This document shows, piece after piece, positions 15,743-23,523 of a stretch of 41,680 bases of DNA (position 1 is its first letter; the number at the start of each line of letters is the position of its first letter). Both the position numbers and the translations under genes were made by a program. The stretch lies in NCBI GenBank assembly GCA_022823305.1, contig JAJDXK010000113.1, positions 1 to 41,680 on the forward strand, in the 5' to 3' direction. This DNA comes from Alphaproteobacteria bacterium (GTDB lineage: Bacteria > Pseudomonadota > Alphaproteobacteria > UBA828). A model generated the notes under the pieces. That model was not told the origin of the DNA and did no database searches. It worked only from the letters and a program-made list of their open reading frames with translations.

Positions 15743-16744
15743 CTACATCAAGCCCTGTTCCGCGTAGTACTTGGCGGCGCCCGGATGGAGCGGCGCCGAG
15801 AGGCCGTTCTTGATCATGTTCGCGGGATCGAGGTTGTTGAAGGCCGGGTGGAGGGACCTGAAGTCGTCCAGGTTCTCCATGACCGCCCGCGTGACCTCGT
15901 AGACCACATCCTCAGGCACGCTCTCGTGGCTGACGAAGGTTGCCATCACGCCGAAGGTGGTCACGTCGCTGGACGTGGTCTTGTAGGTGCCTGCGGGGAT
16001 GGTGGTGAAGGCGTAGAAGGGATTGTCCGCCACCAGCTTCTGCTCGACCTCGCCGTTGAGGTTGACGATGTAGGCGTCGCAGCCGTCCGTCGCCACCGAC
16101 ACGCCGGCGTTGGGCACGCCGACCGTGTAGCCGTAGGCGTCGATCTTGCCGTCGCAGAGCGCCTGCGACTGCTCGGTCGAGGTGAGCTCGGTCGCCACCG
16201 CGAAGTCGTCGGTGGACATGCCGTAACCTTCCATCAGCACCTCGGTCGTGCCGCGCTGGCCCGAGCCGGGGTTGCCGATGTTCATCCGCTTGCCCTTGGT
16301 CTCGGTGAAGGAGCCGATTTCCGTGCCCGCGCCGGCGATCAGGTGGAAGGGCTCGCCGTGCACGGAGAAGACCGCGCGCAGCCCGGGGCAGTTGGTGACC
16401 TTGTCGGAGCTGCCGTTGACGGCGTGGAATTGCCAGTCGGACTGGGCGACGCCGAACTCGAGCTCGCCCTGGCATATCTGGCCGATGTTGTAAGTCGAGC
16501 CGCCGGTGGACGGCGCCGCGCAGCGGATACCGTGCTTGCGACCCGTCTTGCGGCCCTCGGCGGCCTCCTTGTGCACCATGCGGCAGACCGAGTTGCCGAC
16601 CACGAAGTAGACGCCGGTCGGCCCGCCGGTGCCGATTGAGATGAACCGTTTCTCCTGCGCGCTCGCCTCGCTGGTGACGCCGAAGGTGAAGCCGATCAAA
16701 GCGGCGGCGGCCAGCGCGCATGTCGTGAGTTTGAGGATCTTCAT
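15743..16744 (-). CDS. TAXI-family TRAP transporter solute-binding protein
   Basis: The protein has 333 residues. Translation from ATG 16744 gives a clean signal peptide (basic MKILK, hydrophobic core, cleavage after ASA before QEKR), which favours it over a frame start ten codons upstream. The mature part begins FISIGTGGPTGVYFVVG, the classical TAXI opening, and continues with PSTGGSTYNIGQICQGELE and GVAQSDWQF. It is a periplasmic ligand-binding protein that hands its solute to the fused permease at 13248-15659. TAXI ligands are usually small carboxylates such as glutamate-like or dicarboxylic compounds. The number of Cys residues is notable for this family and could form periplasmic disulfides. 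Confidence 0.94.
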   Translation of the reverse strand: MKILKLTTCALAAAALIGFTFGVTSEASAQEKRFISIGTGGPTGVYFVVGNSVCRMVHKEAAEGRKTGRKHGIRCAAPSTGGSTYNIGQICQGELEFGVAQSDWQFHAVNGSSDKVTNCPGLRAVFSVHGEPFHLIAGAGTEIGSFTETKGKRMNIGNPGSGQRGTTEVLMEGYGMSTDDFAVATELTSTEQSQALCDGKIDAYGYTVGVPNAGVSVATDGCDAYIVNLNGEVEQKLVADNPFYAFTTIPAGTYKTTSSDVTTFGVMATFVSHESVPEDVVYEVTRAVMENLDDFRSLHPAFNNLDPANMIKNGLSAPLHPGAAKYYAEQGLM

Positions 16745-16779
16745 GACCTGTCGTCCCCCCTGGGTTGTGGTCACCCGAC

Positions 16780-16785
16780 ACTATA
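16780..16785 (-). promoter_or_regulatory. Possible -10 element upstream of the TAXI gene
   Basis: The minus strand reads TATAGT 36 bases before the ATG at 16744, a good -10 match. No convincing -35 hexamer sits 16-18 bases upstream, so the element may depend on an activator or be chance. Confidence 0.3.
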
Positions 16786-16812
16786 CACCCAGAGAGCGGG
16801 AAAGAATTGTGA

Positions 16813-16834
16813 CGGCTCAAGGTCGGATGAGCCG
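16813..16834 (-). terminator. Weak terminator-like hairpin after the ThDP decarboxylase gene
   Basis: CGGCTCA and TGAGCCG pair as a 7-bp stem with an 8-base loop, eight bases past the stop at 16842. It is followed on the minus strand by TCACAATTCTTT, only modestly U-rich. It may partly separate this gene from the TAXI gene. Confidence 0.4.
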
Positions 16835-16841
16835 GGTCCGA

Positions 16842-17981
16842 TCAGTCGGCGAGGAAGGCGCGAAATCGCCGGGCGACCTCGTGGGGTGCAATCGTCGGAC
16901 GGCCCAGTTCGGACAGGGAGCCGGGCGCGATCAGCGCGTGGATCAGCACGGGCCTGGGGCCGCCGCTGACCGCGGCCTCGAGGACGCGGGCGAAGCCCGC
17001 CTCGCTGTCGCAGCGGAAGGCGAGGGGATAGCCGCAGGCCCGGGCGACGGCGGCGAAGTCGACGTTGGGCGAGACCGTCGCCTGCCCGCCGGTGGAATCG
17101 TGCACGCCGTTGTCGAGAAGCACGTGGATCAGGTTGCCGGGTGCGTGGGCGCCGATGGTCGCGAGCGAGCCGAGTTTCATCAGCGCGGCGCCGTCGCCGT
17201 CCAGCACCAGCACCGGACGGGTCGTGTTCAGCGCGATGCCGAGGCCCATGGCAGAGGCGCAGCCCATGGAACCCACCTGGTAGAGCTGCTGGGCGCGATC
17301 CTCGAGGGTGAAGAGCTCGCGCCCGGTCTTGCCGGTGGTGGCGACGACGGCCGCCTCCGCCGGTGCCAGAGCCTGCACGCAGCGCAGGAGGTCGATGCGC
17401 GCCGGCCGCGCGCCGCCCTCGCGCAGATTCTCGATGCGCCCGCGCGGACGGGCCGGCTGCGCCGGCTGGTCGAGGCCGTCGTCGCGCACGCTCCCCTTCT
17501 CCATGACCAGCGCGAAGGGGAGCGATTCCGCCGCCATGGCCCGCTCTGCCGCGTCCAGCGCCGCCGGCACGGTCGCCGCCTCCCTGGGGAAGCCGGCGTG
17601 GCCCACAGCGATGGTATCGAGCAGCGGTCCCATCACCCGGCCCATCAGCGCGTGCTGCGGCTCGTCCTTGAGCCCCGGCTGGCCGCGCCAGGTGACGATG
17701 AGGAGGGTCGGGATGCGGAAGGGATGGTTGAGCGAGGTGAGCGGGTTGACGGTATTGCCGAGGCCCGAATTCTGACACATCACGACCGTCTGCCGCCCCG
17801 CGAGCCAGGCGCCCGCCGCGATCGCCACCGCCTCGCCCTCGCTCGCCGCGCCCACGTAGGCGAGCGCGGGATCGGAGATCACCCGGTTGATCAGCGGGGT
17901 CAGGAACGAGCAGGGGACGCCGGTGTAGAAGGAGAACCCTCGTTCTCGCGCAGGCCCGAGGAAGGCGTCGGCGGAAATCAT
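16842..17981 (-). CDS. Thiamine-diphosphate decarboxylase, phosphonopyruvate decarboxylase-like
   Basis: The protein has 379 residues from ATG 17981 (GGAG nine bases upstream), which gives the MISADAF start typical of the family; an in-frame ATG at 18017 would add 12 residues. The pyrimidine-binding half contains YTGVPCSFLTPLINRVIS and MCQNSGLGNTVNPLTSLNHP. The diphosphate half has GDGAALMKLG and LLDNGVHDSTGGQ. This matches phosphonopyruvate decarboxylase (phosphonopyruvate to phosphonoacetaldehyde), close kin of sulfopyruvate decarboxylase. No PEP mutase or aminoethylphosphonate transaminase is in the window, so a phosphonate role rests on similarity only. A related 3-substituted pyruvate, such as sulfopyruvate, is possible. 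It lies upstream of the TAXI-TRAP genes and diverges from higBA. Confidence 0.85.
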   Translation of the reverse strand: MISADAFLGPARERGFSFYTGVPCSFLTPLINRVISDPALAYVGAASEGEAVAIAAGAWLAGRQTVVMCQNSGLGNTVNPLTSLNHPFRIPTLLIVTWRGQPGLKDEPQHALMGRVMGPLLDTIAVGHAGFPREAATVPAALDAAERAMAAESLPFALVMEKGSVRDDGLDQPAQPARPRGRIENLREGGARPARIDLLRCVQALAPAEAAVVATTGKTGRELFTLEDRAQQLYQVGSMGCASAMGLGIALNTTRPVLVLDGDGAALMKLGSLATIGAHAPGNLIHVLLDNGVHDSTGGQATVSPNVDFAAVARACGYPLAFRCDSEAGFARVLEAAVSGGPRPVLIHALIAPGSLSELGRPTIAPHEVARRFRAFLAD

Positions 17982-18048
17982 TCGGGTGGCTCCGGTGAAG
18001 AGGACCGGCGCCATCATAGTCTCCGGCGTTACGGGGAGACACAGGCCG

Positions 18049-18087
18049 GTCGCCTGCCGGCTCGACAGTTGTCAACTGACAGGCGAC
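18049..18087. promoter_or_regulatory. Palindromic operator region of higBA
   Basis: GTCGCCTG (18049-18056) and CAGGCGAC (18080-18087) are perfect 8-base inverted arms. Between them CAGTTG-T-CAACTG (18066-18078) is a perfect inner dyad. Both lie over the putative promoter just ahead of the toxin gene, as expected for autorepression by a HigBA complex. Confidence 0.55.
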
Positions 18088-18097
18088 AAGCTACGCT
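18069..18097 (+). promoter_or_regulatory. Putative higBA promoter
   Basis: TTGTCA (18069-18074) is followed after 17 bases by TACGCT (18092-18097). The start codon lies at 18104, so the leader would be very short or absent. The -35 is inside the inner palindrome, which supports a repressible promoter. Confidence 0.4.
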
Positions 18098-18103
18098 GAG
18101 GCC

Positions 18104-18382
18104 ATGATCGAATCGTTCAGGCATCGCGGCCTGAAGGCGCTTTATGAGGGCAGAGCAAGCCGGTGGGTGGCACCGCAGCATGTCCGAAAATTGAGGGATA
18201 TCATGGTGGCACTCGACAATTGCCAAGGCCCGCAAGGCATGAACCTGCCGGGGTTTCGGCTGCACGAATTGAAGGGCCGGCTGAAGGGCCACTACGCAGT
18301 TTCGGTATCCGGCAATTGGCGGGTGACGTTTCGCTTCGAGGATGGGTCGGCGGTCGATGCCGACTACCTGGACTATCACTGA
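18104..18382 (+). CDS. higB: HigB toxin, RelE-superfamily mRNA interferase
   Basis: The 92-residue protein opens with IESFRHRGLKALYEG and contains LPGFRLHELKGRLKGHY and SVSGNWRVTFRF, the standard HigB (plasmid-maintenance killer) pattern. It ends DADYLDYH. HigB cleaves mRNA in the ribosome and arrests growth until neutralised by HigA. The toxin-first order followed by the antitoxin 11 bases downstream is typical of hig loci and opposite to most toxin-antitoxin pairs. No length defect or missing core residue is seen, so the toxin is probably functional. It sits between the catabolic island and a housekeeping operon. Confidence 0.93.
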   Translation: MIESFRHRGLKALYEGRASRWVAPQHVRKLRDIMVALDNCQGPQGMNLPGFRLHELKGRLKGHYAVSVSGNWRVTFRFEDGSAVDADYLDYH

Positions 18383-18393
18383 GGAGACCGGTC

Positions 18394-18681
18394 ATGACGA
18401 TGCACAATCCTCCGCATCCAGGCGGCATCGTGCGGCGGCAATGCCTGGAGCCTCTTGGCCTCACCGTGACGCGGGCCGCTCGGGGCCTGGGCGTCACCCG
18501 GCAGGCGCTGTCCGAGCTGGTGAACGAGCGCACGGGCATTTCGGTCGACATGGCGATCCGGCTGTCGAAAGCGTTCGGCTCGACGCCCGAGACCTGGCTC
18601 GGAATGCAGATGGCCTACGACCTGTGGCAGGCCCGTGATCGGGCGCAAAGGATTTCGGTCGAGCGCTTTGTCGCGGCTTGA
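18394..18681 (+). CDS. higA: HigA antitoxin, XRE-family helix-turn-helix
   Basis: The protein has 95 residues; the ATG follows GAGGAG by eight bases. The N terminus has the HigA start HPGGIVRRQCLEPLGLTV. It is followed by a helix-turn-helix (AARGLGVTRQALSELVNERT) and the ISVDMAIRLSKAFGSTPETW segment common to VapI/HigA proteins. It binds and blocks HigB and represses the shared promoter, probably through the palindromes at 18049-18087. It is full length. A 147-base gap follows before the ExbB-like gene. That gap contains an isolated TTGACA at 18736 without a good -10. Confidence 0.93.
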   Translation: MTMHNPPHPGGIVRRQCLEPLGLTVTRAARGLGVTRQALSELVNERTGISVDMAIRLSKAFGSTPETWLGMQMAYDLWQARDRAQRISVERFVAA

Positions 18682-18828
18682 TTGCAGGGTCGCCGGCGGC
18701 GAAGGACATCGACGCGTGGGACCAGGACGCCGCCATTGACAGGGGCGGGCGTTCGATAGACGGTCCGGAGGAGGGTCCGGGCAAGCGCGGCCGGACCGGG
18801 CCGCCGCCACGACGCCGGAGTCGACCGG

Positions 18829-19422
18829 TTGCGCCGCTACCTCCTCCTCTATCGTTTCCTGATCGTCAACATCGTGGGCGCGGCCCTGCTCGGGCTCGCC
18901 GGCGCGCAGGGCTGGCTCGCCCGGCTGGCCGAGGCCGACCCCACCGGCCTGGTCTTCGTCATCTTCGGCGTCTTCGGCGTGGGCCTCGCGCTGTGCGGCT
19001 ACCGGCTGTTCCAGACGAGCGTCGCCCTCAACCGGCTGGAGGCGGGCGAGGCGGTGGCGCTGCCCGCCGCGTGGACCCGTGCGCCGGCCCGGCCGGAGCT
19101 GATGGCCGAGGCGCTGAAGGCCAGGCTCTTCAGCCGCATCGCCGTGGTCCGCCAGTTCGCCGCCGCGCTCGTCGTGCTCGGGCTGATCGGCACGGTCGCG
19201 GGCTTCATCATCGCGCTCTCCGGCGTCTCGGCCGACGAGGCCGGCACGCTCGCCGCGGTGCAGCCGATGATCTCGACGCTCATCAGCGGCATGTCGGTGG
19301 CGCTCTACACCACCCTCGAGGGCGCCGTGCTGGGCCTCTGGCTCACCGTCAACTACCGTATGCTGGCGACCGGCACCTCCACCCTCTACAGCGAGCTGCT
19401 CGCGAGCGATGGAAGAGTTTGA
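18829..19422 (+). CDS. MotA/TolQ/ExbB-family proton channel-like membrane protein
   Basis: The 197-residue protein starts at TTG 18829, eight bases after a GGAG site. Hydrophobic segments lie near 7-28, 36-58, 110-130 and 155-175. The last two carry the ExbB/TolQ core (LGLIGTVAGFIIALSG and MSVALYTTLEGAVLGLWL). In this family a pentamer of such subunits surrounds a dimer of ExbD-like proteins and couples proton flow to work in the periplasm. The next gene overlaps by 14 bases and encodes a single-pass protein, so the pair has the ExbB/ExbD gene order. No tonB, tolA or motB is nearby, so the output differs from the known systems or is encoded elsewhere. Confidence 0.82.
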   Translation: MRRYLLLYRFLIVNIVGAALLGLAGAQGWLARLAEADPTGLVFVIFGVFGVGLALCGYRLFQTSVALNRLEAGEAVALPAAWTRAPARPELMAEALKARLFSRIAVVRQFAAALVVLGLIGTVAGFIIALSGVSADEAGTLAAVQPMISTLISGMSVALYTTLEGAVLGLWLTVNYRMLATGTSTLYSELLASDGRV

Positions 19423-20053
19423 AGACGACAGCGGCACGATCTTCCGCGACGTCACGCTGCTGGCGCTGGCCGCCTTCGTCGCCATGGTCCTCATGCTGCT
19501 GCCTTTCCTCAATCCGGGCGCCGAGGTCGAGAACGAGACCGACGGGATCGCCGATCCCGGCAACGTGATCGTCGAGCTGCTGTGGCCGCCGGAGCGCGAC
19601 GCCGACATCGATCTCTGGGTCAAGGCGCCGGAGCGGCTGCCCGTCGGCTTCCCCAACAAGGGCAACGAGGTGGTCAACCTTCTGCGCGACGATCTCGGGC
19701 TTTTTCAAGATCTTACGGATATCAATTACGAGATCGTCTACAGTCGCGGCATCGTCGCGGGCGAGTGGATCGTCAACGTCCAGGCCTACCGGCTGGAGGA
19801 TGCAATGCAGCCGGAGCCGGTCCGGGTCCAGGCCGTGGTCAGCGTCAAGCGCGAGGGCGAGGACCGGCCGACGCCGATCCTCAAGAAGGAGGTGGAGCTG
19901 CGCTTCCTGCGCCACGAGCTGACGGTGTTCCGCTTCGCGCTCACCGGCAAGGGCGCGCTGGTGCACGGCAGCGTCAACGATGTCCACCACTCGCTGATCC
20001 AGGAGTACGCCCTGGCCCAGGATCGCTCCCGCCTGATCCGGCCCGATGGATAG
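19409..20053 (+). CDS. ExbD-like single-pass protein with DUF2135-like periplasmic domain
   Basis: The 214-residue protein has a short acidic cytoplasmic start and one membrane helix at about 15-35. The RDVTLLALAAFVAMV stretch parallels the ExbD/TolR helix start (IDVMLVLLIIFMV), with D14 in the place of the conserved protonatable Asp. The periplasmic part is not the usual ExbD fold. It contains ADIDLWVKAPE and, later, GEWIVNVQAYR, which resemble the beta-sandwich domains of DUF2135/YfaP type. It is tightly coupled to the ExbB-like gene (14-base overlap) and to the next gene (8-base overlap). I infer a motor stator partner with a distinct cargo-binding domain; function is unknown. Confidence 0.7.
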   Translation: MEEFEDDSGTIFRDVTLLALAAFVAMVLMLLPFLNPGAEVENETDGIADPGNVIVELLWPPERDADIDLWVKAPERLPVGFPNKGNEVVNLLRDDLGLFQDLTDINYEIVYSRGIVAGEWIVNVQAYRLEDAMQPEPVRVQAVVSVKREGEDRPTPILKKEVELRFLRHELTVFRFALTGKGALVHGSVNDVHHSLIQEYALAQDRSRLIRPDG

Positions 20054-20564
20054 CTTCGCCTACCTCTACGTCGCGCTGGCGCTGGTGGGGGCAGCGCTCG
20101 CCAGCATCGCGGTCTGGTCGAGGCGGCGGGCGGCATGGAAGGTGGCGGCCGTCGGCCTGCTCGCCGCCCTCGTCGTGGTCGGCTATTTCAGCTATTCCAT
20201 GCTGCTCTCACGGCCGAAGGCGCTCTCCCCCGGTATGGAGGGGGTGACCGGCGCGCGGGTGCTCTCGGCTGCACTGCGCGAGGACGAGGCGATCTATCTC
20301 TGGCTTTCCATCGACGGGACGCCGCGCTTCTACGCGCTGCCCTGGGACCAGGAGGCCGCCCAGCGGCTCCAGACCGTCATGCGCGAGACGCGGCGCTCGG
20401 GCCACGACGTGGTGATCCGTTCGGCCGAGGAGGCGGCGGGCGACGAGGCGGAATCGCCGGAGGAGCACTCGCCGGAGGTCAACACCTTCTACGCGGTGCC
20501 GCAGCCGCTCCTGCTGCCGACCAAGCGGCTCCACGCGATCCGCGGGCCGGCGGGCGAGATGTGA
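20046..20564 (+). CDS. Two-TM membrane protein of unknown function, third gene of the ExbB-like module
   Basis: The 172-residue protein has two predicted membrane helices, near 5-24 and 32-52, joined by a short basic loop (WSRRRAAWK). A soluble C-terminal part of about 115 residues follows. It includes EDEAIYLWLSIDGTPRFYALPWD and an acidic patch rich in Glu. I do not recognise the family. The start overlaps the ExbD-like gene by eight bases, and the stop is two bases before dgt, so all three membrane genes and the housekeeping run may be one transcript. With both termini inside, the soluble part would face the cytoplasm under the positive-inside rule. That is a prediction only. Confidence 0.68.
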   Translation: MDSFAYLYVALALVGAALASIAVWSRRRAAWKVAAVGLLAALVVVGYFSYSMLLSRPKALSPGMEGVTGARVLSAALREDEAIYLWLSIDGTPRFYALPWDQEAAQRLQTVMRETRRSGHDVVIRSAEEAAGDEAESPEEHSPEVNTFYAVPQPLLLPTKRLHAIRGPAGEM

Positions 20565-20566
20565 CG

Positions 20567-21772
20567 ATGGGCGATTGCAGCATCGCGGGAGCGGCCACGG
20601 CGGCGGCGGACGCGCGCCGGGGCGCGGCGTCCTACGCCTCGCGCCCGGAGCGCAGCCGCGGGCGCCTTCATCCCGAGCCCGAGAGCGCGACCCGCACCGC
20701 CTTCCAGCGCGACCGCGACCGCATCATCCACTGCGCGGCCTTCCGCCGCCTGCAGCACAAGACCCAGGTCTTCGTCTATCACGAGGGGGATCACTACCGC
20801 ACCCGGCTGACACACAGCCTGGAAGTGGCGCAGATCGCGCGCTCCATCGGCCGTGTCCTGCGCGTGGACGAGGATCTGGCCGAGGCGCTGGCGCTGGCTC
20901 ACGATCTCGGGCATCCGCCCTTCGGCCATGCCGGCGAGGCCGCGCTCGACCGGGCCATGGAGCCCTACGGCGGCTTCGACCACAACGCGCAGACGATCCG
21001 TATCCTCACCGCGCTCGAGCGCCGCTACAACGGCTTCGACGGTCTCAACCTGACCTGGGAGACCCTGGAAGGCGTGGCCAAGCACAACGGCCCCCGCGCG
21101 CCCGACGCGGCGCCCGGCGCGATCGAGGCCTATTCGGCCCGGCACGACCTGGAACTCGATACCCACGCCGGGCTGGAGGCCCAGATCGCTGCGCTGGCGG
21201 ACGACATCGCCTACAACAACCACGACGTGGACGACGGGCTGCGGGCGGGGCTATTCGGCGTCGACGACCTGCGCGACGTGCCCCTGGTCGGCGCGGTCCT
21301 GAACGAGGTGGCCGCGGACCATCCGGGCGGCGAGGAGAGCCGCCGCATCCACGAGACGGTGCGCCGCATGATCGGCGCCATGGTGGAGGACGTGATCGAG
21401 ACCAGCCGCCGGCGCCTGGAGGAGGCCGGCCCTGCGGACGCCGACGCCGTGCGCCGGCACGACGCCCCGCTGATCGCCTTCTCGCCGGCCATGCGTGAGC
21501 ACGGCCGGGCCTTGAAGGCGTTCCTGCACGCGCGCATGTATCGTCATCACAAGGTGAACCGGATGGCCAGCAAGGCGCGCCGGACCGTGGCCGAGCTCTT
21601 CGCGCTCTTCATCGACGAGCCGCACTGCCTGCCCGCGGAGTGGCAGGCCCGTTGCGACGGCTCGCGCACGCAAACCACGGCCCGGACGGTCGCCGACTAC
21701 GTCGCCGGGATGACCGACCGATTCGCCATCCAGGAACACCGCAACCTCTTCGATACGGTGCTGTGGAGATGA
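20567..21772 (+). CDS. dgt: Deoxyguanosinetriphosphate triphosphohydrolase-like protein
   Basis: The protein has 401 residues from ATG 20567, two bases after the preceding stop. It is an HD-domain phosphohydrolase: H83 in [17 protein letters not shown]112-D113 in [16 protein letters not shown], and a further Asp in [11 protein letters not shown]. The N terminus has the family pattern [20 protein letters not shown] followed by QHKTQVF. It hydrolyses dGTP and other dNTPs to the nucleoside and tripolyphosphate in the cytoplasm, and takes part in dNTP pool control. The length matches the alphaproteobacterial dGTPase-like type, which is shorter than E. coli Dgt. Its stop overlaps the argS start. 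Confidence 0.94.
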   Translation: MGDCSIAGAATAAADARRGAASYASRPERSRGRLHPEPESATRTAFQRDRDRIIHCAAFRRLQHKTQVFVYHEGDHYRTRLTHSLEVAQIARSIGRVLRVDEDLAEALALAHDLGHPPFGHAGEAALDRAMEPYGGFDHNAQTIRILTALERRYNGFDGLNLTWETLEGVAKHNGPRAPDAAPGAIEAYSARHDLELDTHAGLEAQIAALADDIAYNNHDVDDGLRAGLFGVDDLRDVPLVGAVLNEVAADHPGGEESRRIHETVRRMIGAMVEDVIETSRRRLEEAGPADADAVRRHDAPLIAFSPAMREHGRALKAFLHARMYRHHKVNRMASKARRTVAELFALFIDEPHCLPAEWQARCDGSRTQTTARTVADYVAGMTDRFAIQEHRNLFDTVLWR

Positions 21773-23523
21773 ATGTTTTCAGTTATTTACTGGGGGTTAT
21801 TCAGGGGGAAATTGAAAATCTCTCCAGCGCCGGAACACTGCCTGCCGGGCTCGACCTCGGGGCGGTCTCGGTGGAGCCGCCGCGCGAGGCGGCGCACGGC
21901 GACGCTGCCTGCAACGCGGCCCTCGTGCTCGCCCGGCAGGCCCGCCGCAAGCCGCGCGAGATCGCAGACAGCCTGGCGGCGCGGCTCGAGGAGCGGGCGG
22001 AGATTCGCGCGGTCGAGGTGGCCGGCCCCGGCTTCGTCAATCTCAGGCTCACCGACGACTTCTGGCGCGCGCGCCTGGCCGAGCTTCTCGCCACAGGCGC
22101 GGGCTACGGCGCCGAGAACCTCGGGCAGGGCCGGCCGGTCAACGTCGAGTACGTCTCGGCCAACCCCACCGGGCCGCTGCATGTCGGGCACGCGAGGGGC
22201 GCCGTGGTGGGCGATGCGCTGGCCAATCTGCTCCAGCACATGGGTTTCGCGGTGACGCGGGAATACTACGTGAACGACGCCGGCGCCCAGGTCGACACGC
22301 TCGCGCGCTCCGTCCATGCCCGCTACCGCGAGGCCTGCGGCGAGGCCATCGGCGCCATCCCCGAGGGTCTCTATCCGGGAGACTACCTGGTGCCCGTGGG
22401 CGAGGCGCTGGCGGCGCGCGACGGCCGGCGCTGGCTGGACCGGCCCGAGGAGGACTGGCTGCCCGAGGTCCGCGCCTTCGCCATCGAGGCCATGATGGAC
22501 CTGGTGCGCGCCGACCTCGACGCGCTCGGCGTGCGCCACGACCTCTTCCGCTCCGAGCGCGCGCTGGTGGGGGAGGGCCGCGTCGACGATGCCTACGCGG
22601 CTCTCGAGGCCGACGGTCTCATCTACCGCGGCGTGCTGGAGCCGCCCAAGGGCAAGCGCGACGTGGACTGGGAGCCGCGCGAGCAGAGTCTCTTCCGCGC
22701 CACCGCCTTCGGCGATGACAGCGACCGGCCCCTCAGGAAGTCCGACGGCACCTGGACCTATTTCGCCACCGACATCGCCTATCACCGCGACAAGGTGGAG
22801 CGCGGATTCAGCGACCTGATCGACGTCTGGGGCGCGGACCACGGCGGCTACGTCAAACGGATGAAGGCCGCGGTCTCCGCGCTTTCCGGCGAGGGCGCGA
22901 CGCTCGACGTGAAGATCTGCCAGATGGTGAAGCTGCTGGACGGCGGCACGCCGGTAGCGATGTCCAAGCGTGCGGGCCGCTTCGTGATGCTGCGCGAGGT
23001 GGTCGACGAGGTGGGCAAGGACGTGGTGCGCTTCATCATGCTGACGCGCCGCAACGACGCGCCGCTGGAGTTCGACCTGCGCCGGGTTACCGAGCAGTCG
23101 CGCGACAATCCCGTGTTCTACGTCCAGTACGCGCACGCCAGGGCCTGCTCGGCGCTCCGCCGCGGGGCCGAGGTCGTGCCCGAAGCCGCGCTCGCGCCCG
23201 CTGCGCTTGCCGGCATCGATCTCTCGTCCCTCGAGGATGCGGCCGAGCTCGACCTGATCCGCCGGCTCTGCCAGTGGCCGAAGGTGCTCGCAGGTGCCAC
23301 GCTGGCCCACGAGCCGCACCGCATCGCCTTTCACCTGCAGGAACTCGCCGGCGCCTTCCACCTGCTCTGGACCAGGGGCAAGGACGACCCGCGGCTCCGC
23401 TTCGTCGACGCGGAGAGGCCGGCGAAGACACTTGCCCGGCTCGCATTGATCAGCGCCCTCAAGATCGTTATTGCGGAGGGGCTGGCCCTGTTCGGGGTCG
23501 AACCGGTGCAGGAGATGCGATGA
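21769..23523 (+). CDS. argS: Arginyl-tRNA synthetase
   Basis: The 584-residue enzyme starts at an ATG overlapping the dgt stop (ATGA). It is a class I synthetase that charges tRNA-Arg. After the N-terminal Arg-tRNA core-recognition domain, the HIGH-type motif is HVGH at 138-141 ([14 protein letters not shown]). The KMSKS equivalent is AMSKRAG near 397. The C-terminal helical DALR anticodon-binding domain ends [11 protein letters not shown]. The first about 55 bases are strikingly A/T-rich compared with the rest of the gene (Val-Phe-Ser-Tyr-Leu codons such as GTT, AGT, TAT, TTA). That may keep the coupled start site free of mRNA structure. Confidence 0.97.
   Translation: MNVFSYLLGVIQGEIENLSSAGTLPAGLDLGAVSVEPPREAAHGDAACNAALVLARQARRKPREIADSLAARLEERAEIRAVEVAGPGFVNLRLTDDFWRARLAELLATGAGYGAENLGQGRPVNVEYVSANPTGPLHVGHARGAVVGDALANLLQHMGFAVTREYYVNDAGAQVDTLARSVHARYREACGEAIGAIPEGLYPGDYLVPVGEALAARDGRRWLDRPEEDWLPEVRAFAIEAMMDLVRADLDALGVRHDLFRSERALVGEGRVDDAYAALEADGLIYRGVLEPPKGKRDVDWEPREQSLFRATAFGDDSDRPLRKSDGTWTYFATDIAYHRDKVERGFSDLIDVWGADHGGYVKRMKAAVSALSGEGATLDVKICQMVKLLDGGTPVAMSKRAGRFVMLREVVDEVGKDVVRFIMLTRRNDAPLEFDLRRVTEQSRDNPVFYVQYAHARACSALRRGAEVVPEAALAPAALAGIDLSSLEDAAELDLIRRLCQWPKVLAGATLAHEPHRIAFHLQELAGAFHLLWTRGKDDPRLRFVDAERPAKTLARLALISALKIVIAEGLALFGVEPVQEMR

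Noticed and set aside
13572..15767. 731-codon plus-strand frame opposite the TRAP permease
   Set aside because: Composition is His/Asp/Arg/Gly-rich without hydrophobic or domain structure; the minus-strand permease has clear family motifs.
18736..18764. Promoter for the ExbB-like module (TTGACA at 18736)
   Set aside because: The -35 is perfect, but no acceptable -10 lies 16-18 bases downstream; kept only as a note.
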